NCBI GenBank assembly: GCA_900107365.1
Contig: FNPS01000001.1
Coordinates: forward strand, 1-64,000
Length of the DNA: 64,000 nt
Source of the DNA: Flavobacterium aquidurense
GTDB lineage: Bacteria; Bacteroidota; Bacteroidia; Flavobacteriales; Flavobacteriaceae
Direction of reading: 5' to 3'
The notes under the pieces are model-generated. The model searched no databases and was not told where the DNA came from. It worked only from the letters and a program-made list of their open reading frames with translations. The position numbers and the translations under genes are program-made. The first letter of the stretch is position 1. Each line of letters starts with the position of its first letter. Shown here piece after piece: positions 17,274-23,428 of this stretch.

Positions 17274-18545
17274 ATGAATAGAATTATACTTATTGGAAAC
17301 GGCTTTGATTTAGCACATGGAATGAAAACAAGCTATAAAGATTTTATCAACGATTATTGGGTTAACACGATATCTGATATCAGGTCATCTACAGAAAGAG
17401 TATTTGAAAATTCAGAATTTAGTATCAACAAAAAACCGCCAGGTGCTTATTTGTCGTCAATTACCACATTTGAAGAATTATCCAAAATTTTAGAATCAGG
17501 TGGAAGTTCACTAACTTTTAAAAATAAATTTCTTGAAGAAATAAATAAAAAAAAGCAAATTCAAAATTGGGTTGATATAGAAAATGAGTACTACTTATTA
17601 CTAAAAAAATCTTTTAAGGATAAAAATTGCACTTATCAAATCTCTCAATTAAATTCCGATTTCACCGAAATACAAAAACTATTAGAAACATATTTACAAA
17701 AAATAGAATATGACTTCAATGAAGGCTTTGGCAGAGATAGTACTGACAACCATTTAAAAAAAGCTATCACGTACAAGGTTTATTCTAATTTTAAATTAAA
17801 AGATTTCACAGAAGCATCCATTAACAAAAAAGTTGAATTTGAATATCAACAGATTAGGAATGACCTTAAGGGTATTAATTCTGGAGATATTACAATGGAG
17901 GATATAAATGAAGAAAAACGTTCTTTAATATCTACAATAGGGAAAAGTGACCCAACAAGCACTATAAGAAACAGATTACTTTCAGATTCTGCTATTAACT
18001 ATTTCAACTTACAACCAACTGAAATTTTATTTTTGAATTTCAATTATACATTTACAGAAAAATTATATTATAATGTTTCTTGGTTTGACCTTTCTGGAGA
18101 TTTTAATAGAAATGTAGAAAAAAATGTTATTCATATTCATGGTACTACTAACCAAAGAGATAATAATAATGTTATTTTTGGATTTGGAGACGAAATTGAT
18201 GAAGACTACAAATCAATTGAAAATCTAAATGACAATATTTATCTCGAAAATATCAAATCAATTAAGTATTTAGAAACAGATAACTACAAAAAACTATTAG
18301 AGTTCTTAAATGGAGGAGATTACCAGATATTCATTTTTGGACATTCCTGCGGAAATTCAGACAGAACACTTCTAAGTACACTTTTTGAACATAAGAATTG
18401 TGTTTCAATAAAACCCTTCTATCACAAGAGAGAAGGTAACGATAATTACAGCGAAATTGTACGAAACATAACAAGAAATTTTAGTAACAAAGCTGTTTTG
18501 AGAGATAAGGTAGTGAATAAAGAATACTGTGAGCCACTAACATAA
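17274..18545 (+). CDS. AbiH-family abortive infection protein
   Basis: This 423-residue protein begins RIILIGNGFDLAHGMKTSYK, the signature opening of the AbiH family (phage abortive infection, first known from Lactococcus). Further motifs are NFNYTFT (255-261), HIHG (287-290) and GHSCGNSDR (356-364). Their order, a nucleotide-binding-like GNG loop, an NYT-type segment, an HxHG and a GHS...D near the end, resembles SIR2-like Rossmann proteins; that resemblance is my inference. The start at 17274 follows a good promoter. It is followed after 13 bases by a HEPN gene. Base composition is clearly more AT-rich than the anmK side, suggesting horizontal origin. Confidence 0.87.
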   Translation: MNRIILIGNGFDLAHGMKTSYKDFINDYWVNTISDIRSSTERVFENSEFSINKKPPGAYLSSITTFEELSKILESGGSSLTFKNKFLEEINKKKQIQNWVDIENEYYLLLKKSFKDKNCTYQISQLNSDFTEIQKLLETYLQKIEYDFNEGFGRDSTDNHLKKAITYKVYSNFKLKDFTEASINKKVEFEYQQIRNDLKGINSGDITMEDINEEKRSLISTIGKSDPTSTIRNRLLSDSAINYFNLQPTEILFLNFNYTFTEKLYYNVSWFDLSGDFNRNVEKNVIHIHGTTNQRDNNNVIFGFGDEIDEDYKSIENLNDNIYLENIKSIKYLETDNYKKLLEFLNGGDYQIFIFGHSCGNSDRTLLSTLFEHKNCVSIKPFYHKREGNDNYSEIVRNITRNFSNKAVLRDKVVNKEYCEPLT

Positions 18546-18558
18546 AAATTCTTTACTA

Positions 18559-19413
18559 ATGGTAACAAAAGGAACATGGTACATTTTAGGAAATGGAATC
18601 CATTTTAAAGAAAATGAAATAGAATTACTGCCGTATCTAACGATAAGAAAAATCAATAAAATATCTGTATTTGAATTGGCGGGATTAGGCTCCAAAGGTT
18701 TTAAACAATGGTCATTAGTTGAGCCTTTTTGTTATTTACAAAATACATTTGAAATCGTTAGTACCGAAAACGAATCCACTTTTGGTTATGACATTTTAAA
18801 CAGAGCGTGGCTATTAAATACACTATTTGTCTTAAGAAATAAAACGACGATAAATTCAGTTGCATTGTTGAATCGCTCTTGGAACAATTTAAAAGGCCCT
18901 GAAAATATCCAAGCAGGTCTTTGTGATTATCATGTTAATATGATTCAGCTAAAAACTCTGCAAGAAATCAAAATTGAAAACACAGATATCGATTGGATTA
19001 AAAAGTATTTTGAGATAGCAAATACTTTAGCTTATAAACATGAAAAATTTAGATATTCTATCGAAGTAATAAATTCGTGGAGATATTGTGTGGATATTAA
19101 AAGTGCTATTGCAATTATTTGGGCTGCAATTGAAAGTATAGTTGATGTTTCAACAGAAATCACTTATCGATTATCATTAAGCATATCATCGTTACTATGT
19201 GGAAGAGGTGAAGAAAGAGTACTAAAATTTAAAGAAATCAAAAGTCTATATGGCTTGCGTTCTAAAGTTGTTCATGGCTCTAATATTAAGGAAGCTGAAA
19301 TTGAAAAAGCGTTAGTCGGCTCTTTTAGTTTACTTGCTGAATTAGTTGTTTTCATGATTGAAAACAACAAAATGATTAATGATGAAGACTTCCAAACTGC
19401 TATTTTCAAATAG
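18559..19413 (+). CDS. Apea-like HEPN domain protein (candidate defence partner)
   Basis: This 284-residue soluble protein lies 13 bases after the AbiH gene. The C-terminal 120 residues form a HEPN-like helical bundle: AIAIIWAAIESIVDVS, YRLSLSISSLLCG, then EIKSLYGLRSKVVHGSN with the catalytic-type RX4H motif (Arg234, His239). This closely matches Apea-like HEPN domains, many of which are RNases in phage-defence or toxin systems. The N-terminal 150 residues are unrecognised (ELLPYLTIRKINKISVFELAG). Spacing implies co-expression with AbiH. Whether the HEPN part is a nuclease or only an interaction domain is unknown. Confidence 0.8.
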   Translation: MVTKGTWYILGNGIHFKENEIELLPYLTIRKINKISVFELAGLGSKGFKQWSLVEPFCYLQNTFEIVSTENESTFGYDILNRAWLLNTLFVLRNKTTINSVALLNRSWNNLKGPENIQAGLCDYHVNMIQLKTLQEIKIENTDIDWIKKYFEIANTLAYKHEKFRYSIEVINSWRYCVDIKSAIAIIWAAIESIVDVSTEITYRLSLSISSLLCGRGEERVLKFKEIKSLYGLRSKVVHGSNIKEAEIEKALVGSFSLLAELVVFMIENNKMINDEDFQTAIFK

Positions 19414-19432
19414 AATATTCACTGAATTATAT

Positions 19433-19446
19433 CCCGTGCTGGCGCG
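19433..19446. repeat. Left copy of 14-bp direct repeat CCCGTGCTGGCGCG
   Basis: This GC-rich 14-mer recurs exactly at 22067-22080, and both copies are followed within a few bases by TCGCTCGT. The two copies bracket the 19.4-22.1 kb segment with immunity-like genes and fragments. Confidence 0.8.
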
Positions 19447-19462
19447 ATCGTCTCGCTCGTAT

Positions 19463-19633
19463 TCACAGGGCAATAGTTCCATAATCTCGTTTGGCAAAAG
19501 GAATTTCTTTTTCGATGATTTCGATAGTTGCATCACTGTCGTACAAGTCCATTATTTGCTCATAAGTATCTCTTGCTAAATCTCCATCAATTATTTTTGT
19601 TCCGTCTGTTGCAATTGTATATTGAAAAATATT
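19463..19633 (-). pseudogene. 5'-truncated gene remnant
   Basis: On the minus strand an open stretch of 56 codons ends in TGA at 19465-19463 but is preceded by a stop (19636-19634) with no plausible start. The reading is protein-like: TDGTKIIDGDLARDTYEQIM, then LYDSDATIEIIEKEI and PFAKRDYGTIAL. Codon choice looks genuine (GAT GGA GAT TTA GCA). It appears to be the C-terminus of a lost gene, perhaps a toxin or immunity-type accessory protein. No family was recognised. Confidence 0.6.
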
Positions 19634-19679
19634 TTAAAAGAATTTTAGGCTAAATATAAATAGTTATTTTTACAAAACT

Positions 19680-20108
19680 ATGATCGAAGAAATTTTAATC
19701 AACTATATCAATTTTATAAGGCATTTTGAAACTTTATTAAAAACTAAGTACAAACAAGATATCAATCCGTGTTCATTTTCACGTACTTTTTTTGAAAGAA
19801 AAGGAAATATAGAAGGAATTGAATATTGGTTTCACGGAAGCGGTTGTACGGCAGAGAAAGATGGAGTTATTTATGCCTATGATATTACTGTAGATGAAAT
19901 TAAGTTTTCACAATGGAAATTTTCAGAGCTTATTAGAACACATCCTGATTATCAAAAATTAAATTATACTCCTGAATTTATTGAATATGAATTGTATCAA
20001 CTTATAAATAAAGGAATTTTAGATTGGGTCATTATTGAGGGAATCGAGGGAAAAGATTTTGGATGTGTTTTTATGTCGTATAGAGTTCTTCTGGAAGTAT
20101 TTAATTAA
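19680..20108 (+). CDS. Uncharacterised protein, DUF6896-like (possible immunity protein)
   Basis: This 142-residue cytosolic protein has an N-terminal helix (EEILINYINFIRHFETLLKT), a mixed core with WFHGSGCTAEKDGVIYAYDI, and a C-terminal EYELYQLINKGILDW helix. It resembles small DUF6896-type proteins that are often scattered near polymorphic toxin loci, but I cannot confirm the family. No toxin gene is adjacent, only a decayed fragment on the opposite strand. The next gene begins 14 bases later in the same direction. Confidence 0.6.
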   Translation: MIEEILINYINFIRHFETLLKTKYKQDINPCSFSRTFFERKGNIEGIEYWFHGSGCTAEKDGVIYAYDITVDEIKFSQWKFSELIRTHPDYQKLNYTPEFIEYELYQLINKGILDWVIIEGIEGKDFGCVFMSYRVLLEVFN

Positions 20109-20122
20109 ATAAAAGTTCAAGT

Positions 20123-21523
20123 ATGGTTAAAAAAATTCTTCTACTGTTATTGGTAATTTCCTTTTCAGCAAACTCTCAGGATTTAGCTGAAAAAATAGTC
20201 ATTTCTAAAATTACTTATGTTAATCAGTTTGATGACACTGACAAAGAGTTTAAAACAGAAAAGAAGGTTATTAAAAATCAAAAAGCAATCAAGAATTTAT
20301 TGCTGGAATTACAAAAAGTTGATGATACCACTCAATTATTATCAAAATTTAAAATTGACACCAACTACATAAAAAATAATCCTGAGAAATTATTGAGCCT
20401 TTACAATAGTGAACCTGTAATTGCCTGGAATCAGGAACAAAAAGAATACATTTTTAAAGTTTTACAAAACATAGCTGTATACAAAAAAGAGCTTAATGAG
20501 TATTTATCTAATGGCTGTTGTTATGGCATGCACAGTTCTTATCGAAATCAATTTGTGATTGAGGTTTTTAAAAATACGCAGTCTAAAAAAACTTTCAAAT
20601 CCAGAAAGTATGTTTGGGGTTACGCAATGCCTTTTGAGGATGATAATAAGGATCTCATTTATAATTTTGAAATTGAGAAAATACTAGATGAAGTTTTTAA
20701 TACTAAATCTAAAATTCAGAAACCGCTTGAAGGAAATGAATTGCTGAAATATTTAGTCAATAACATAATTAGAAATAATAATGATGAGCTTTATAAATTA
20801 TCGGCTTATACTTACTTAAAAGAGATAAACGAATTAAAAACTGATTTCAATATTCTATCTTTTGAAGAAGTGCTTGGTAGAGGAAGATATATTTGGAATG
20901 AACCGAAAACATTTAAAGTAACGTTGAAAAATGACAAAATGCTTCCAAATGTTTGCATTCAGTTTTTAGCATCAAAGGAAGGGAATTCAATTTATTCCCG
21001 AGATTCTATTAAAACTGATTATCAGGAAATTTTAAAAAGAGTTCAATCGATAAAGTTCATTTCAGAAAGCTTGAATAGTAATCCAAATCTCAAACTTGAT
21101 ATTTATTACTTTAATAATAATGCAATTAACGCTTATAATATTGATGGCGTAAATAAAAATCCTGAAGAATGGAAAAAGCAGGATGATTATGTAAAAAGCT
21201 TAAATTGGTCTGCAGTAAATAATATCAAACCAACTTTTGATAGTAACGAAGCTTTAAAAACTTCAGAAAAAAATCATTGCGGCTGTAATTATAGATTTGA
21301 TCAAAAATTCATTGAGAAAGCCATATTTTTTGAATTAAATGACGAGCAGAGCACAGATAATTCGGTTTGGTTTTTATTACCAGATAATAGGGTTTTATTG
21401 TATATATTGGAGGGAGAAAAAGTACTTAATCATGATTATTCAGAATTTGGGAAGTTTTCCGGAATTCAATTTCCGTGTGTTATGTTTAATGAGAATGGAA
21501 AAATAACGAATAGAAAGTTATAA
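20123..21523 (+). CDS. Exported protein of unknown function
   Basis: This 466-residue protein has a clear Sec signal peptide (KKILLLLLVISFSANSQ) and no lipobox Cys, so it is probably periplasmic or secreted. Notable cysteine clusters are SNGCCYGMHS (about residue 131) and KNHCGCNYRF (about 388). The middle includes WGYAMPFEDDN and YLKEINELKTDFNILSFEEV. I recognise no family. It follows the 142-residue gene by 14 bases, so the two are likely one unit. High Lys/Asn/Ile content fits the AT-rich island. Confidence 0.65.
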   Translation: MVKKILLLLLVISFSANSQDLAEKIVISKITYVNQFDDTDKEFKTEKKVIKNQKAIKNLLLELQKVDDTTQLLSKFKIDTNYIKNNPEKLLSLYNSEPVIAWNQEQKEYIFKVLQNIAVYKKELNEYLSNGCCYGMHSSYRNQFVIEVFKNTQSKKTFKSRKYVWGYAMPFEDDNKDLIYNFEIEKILDEVFNTKSKIQKPLEGNELLKYLVNNIIRNNNDELYKLSAYTYLKEINELKTDFNILSFEEVLGRGRYIWNEPKTFKVTLKNDKMLPNVCIQFLASKEGNSIYSRDSIKTDYQEILKRVQSIKFISESLNSNPNLKLDIYYFNNNAINAYNIDGVNKNPEEWKKQDDYVKSLNWSAVNNIKPTFDSNEALKTSEKNHCGCNYRFDQKFIEKAIFFELNDEQSTDNSVWFLLPDNRVLLYILEGEKVLNHDYSEFGKFSGIQFPCVMFNENGKITNRKL

Positions 21524-21544
21524 ATCTTAAACCTTTTTGTGGAA

Positions 21545-21605
21545 AAGATTTCCCTAGCCCTGATGGTCCCGAAGTGTCGGGAGCAAAATCCTTTCGTATT
21601 CCAAA
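21545..21605. repeat. Copy A (partial) of the CCCTAGCCC repeat family
   Basis: CCCTAGCCCTGATGG (21552-21566), a short hairpin CCCGAAGTGTCGGG (21569-21582) and AAAATCCTTT match the left half of the element at 25671-25760; the right half is missing or replaced. Confidence 0.75.
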
Positions 21606-21703
21606 CTCAAATAAGGATTTAAAACTTCGGCTAATTCGTTCAACCAAAAAAAGCTGTTTTCTAAAGTGTTTATTTGGGTTTGAAGGGTTCCATGTTCCCT
21701 CAT
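21554..21703 (-). pseudogene. Short coding remnant ending inside a repeat element
   Basis: A 49-codon frame runs from ATG (21703) to a TAG that lies inside the CCCTAGCCC repeat. It is protein-like and aromatic-rich: REHGTLQTQINTLENSFFWL then NELAEVLNPYLSLEYERILL. The last residues (PTLRDHQG) are encoded by the repeat itself. A stop lies two codons upstream of the ATG, so this is either a very small protein or, more likely, the tail of a lost gene that had acquired its stop codon from the repeat. No family recognised. Confidence 0.45.
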
Positions 21704-21782
21704 CAATTAGGATAAAATGAATATTATCATCTGATTGAAAAATATTTTTCTTAAATTAGAGAAACAATTAAATTCAAAAAAC

Positions 21783-22004
21783 ATGAATCCATCAAAAATA
21801 ATAGGAATAATTCTAATCGTTATTAGTCTCGGTGTGGGATATATAGGTATCAACAAAATAGCTGATAATACAAAAGAAATTAATTTATTAGGACTAAAAA
21901 TTAATGCGTCCAACGAATCAGGTAAACAACAGGGATACCTTTATTTAGGGCTGGGCGTCATTTTACTTGTGGGCGGAATTTACACTGTCAACAAATCAAA
22001 ATAA
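21783..22004 (+). CDS. Small two-helix membrane protein (DUF3185-like)
   Basis: This 73-residue protein has two predicted transmembrane helices (KIIGIILIVISLGVGYIG and GYLYLGLGVILLVGGIYTV) joined by a short polar loop. I chose the ATG at 21783 over an upstream in-frame TTG at 21735 because it begins just before the first helix. The layout resembles DUF3185-type small membrane proteins; the assignment is weak. It stands alone between repeat elements. Confidence 0.65.
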   Translation: MNPSKIIGIILIVISLGVGYIGINKIADNTKEINLLGLKINASNESGKQQGYLYLGLGVILLVGGIYTVNKSK

Positions 22005-22066
22005 AGTGCTGTAAGCAGGGATTGTAAATATTGGATGAGGGAATTGTTTGGGAACTATTTCTTGTC

Positions 22067-22080
22067 CCCGTGCTGGCGCG
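22067..22080. repeat. Right copy of 14-bp direct repeat CCCGTGCTGGCGCG
   Basis: This is identical to 19433-19446. It is followed by CGTATCGCTCGTGCGCG, which itself contains a short GCGCG-rich inverted repeat. It lies between the small membrane protein and the 3' end of the lipoprotein gene. Confidence 0.8.
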
Positions 22081-22147
22081 CGTATCGCTCGTGCGCGTAA
22101 CTATTTTACATTCTAAATGTCAACGAGCAAGACGATATCAATAATAG

Positions 22148-23428
22148 TTATTCATTTTTTATCTTGGTCTTACACACGTAACCCTTTTTGCCTTCTTTAG
22201 TTTGCACAAACCACCAATCTCCTGAATTGTCAATTACTTTTACATTTTCTCCAGTTTTAATTTTCTCCAGTATTATCGAACTGCTTTTTTTTTCTTTCCT
22301 TAAATTAGTGAAACCATCTAAGTCGGCTATTATTACAGAATAGTTTAAATAACTTTTATAATCTTGGTAATTAAAATTTCTTAAAGAGATTGAAGTATTT
22401 AGTTTTATTGAAACCGTATTTGCAAAGTCATTATTTAATTCAGAGCTTGTAGTAGTAACTCTATCTAACTTGAAATCACTTTTATTATTTAAAAATTCAT
22501 ACTTTATTTTGATTAAATTAGAATCGCTAATTTTTAATTGAATAAAACTTAAGATATTATTATTGAAAGATAAATCATCATACGAATCTTCTCCTCCAGT
22601 TCCTCCAGCACATTTTAAGCAAGGAATAATATTTGAGCTTTTAAAATTTAACGAGTACTCCTTATTTTGGTTGTATAATAAAATTAATAATATTCGGGAT
22701 TCGTTATTTTTAAATTCTTGACTATTGGCTAAAATTAAAATTTTATCTGTTAAATTGTCATCATTTATATAGCCGGACAAGCTGTCTAATATTGTATAAC
22801 CTTCTGGTATAAAATCGTTGATTAATTTTAATTTATTGGTTTTACTTTCATTAGTAATTTCGGAAACTAAATTCTCTTTTTGAATTAATGTCAATTCTTT
22901 TTCTAGCGAAGAATATATTTGAGGACAGCTATTTTTTAGAATTTTAAAGATATCAGGAACAGCGGTCAATGGTTGTGGAGAATCTAAATAAAAGTGCCAA
23001 AAACTATCTATTTCTTCAAGCGTTCTATTGCCTAGAAGATCACAAGCTAAATTTGGATTTTCCTTAAATATTCTTTCAATATTTATTTTAAAATAGTTTA
23101 CGGCATCAGCTTGATATTTTCCATTAATGCCAATATCTATAATTAATTTAAGTGATTTACCAGTTTTGTCTTTTTTAATTATTTTAAATAATCTATTGAT
23201 ATATTCTTCACTTTCATTATATAACGGATACGGAACATCTAAGCTATCATTCCATCCAAAATACTTTACAAATTGATTGTAGTTTTTCGGAAAGTTTTGT
23301 AAAAAAAGTTTTTCATCATTTTTTGTAAAAGCGATTTTTAAATCAGCTATTGTGGCTTCTTTACTTTGTGATTTTGATGTACAAGAAATAAAAAGCGACA
23401 AAATTATTAAGGCGATTAATTTATTCAT
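22148..23428 (-). CDS. SH3b-domain lipoprotein, candidate immunity protein
   Basis: This 426-residue lipoprotein has a signal peptide with lipobox (IILSLFISC, Cys about residue 16). The first 200 residues are helical and unrecognised. Residues about 205-350 look like a beta-rich repeat domain with an EF-like GYINDDNLTDKILIL strand. The last 60 residues form a bacterial SH3 domain (IKTGENVKVIDNSGDWWFVQ, GKKGYVCKTKI). SH3b domains bind peptidoglycan. Its start overlaps the upstream putative cell-wall-cleaving effector by 8 bases. A periplasmic, wall-bound location is what an immunity protein against such an enzyme would need; that role is inferred. Confidence 0.7.
   Translation of the reverse strand: MNKLIALIILSLFISCTSKSQSKEATIADLKIAFTKNDEKLFLQNFPKNYNQFVKYFGWNDSLDVPYPLYNESEEYINRLFKIIKKDKTGKSLKLIIDIGINGKYQADAVNYFKINIERIFKENPNLACDLLGNRTLEEIDSFWHFYLDSPQPLTAVPDIFKILKNSCPQIYSSLEKELTLIQKENLVSEITNESKTNKLKLINDFIPEGYTILDSLSGYINDDNLTDKILILANSQEFKNNESRILLILLYNQNKEYSLNFKSSNIIPCLKCAGGTGGEDSYDDLSFNNNILSFIQLKISDSNLIKIKYEFLNNKSDFKLDRVTTTSSELNNDFANTVSIKLNTSISLRNFNYQDYKSYLNYSVIIADLDGFTNLRKEKKSSSIILEKIKTGENVKVIDNSGDWWFVQTKEGKKGYVCKTKIKNE

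Noticed and set aside
19342-19579. Overlapping short frames of about 65 codons on both strands around 19.4-19.6 kb
   Set aside because: Their translations (for example LARSSRSYSQGN) are unlike proteins and run through the 14-bp repeat; the better reading is the minus-strand remnant at 19463-19633.
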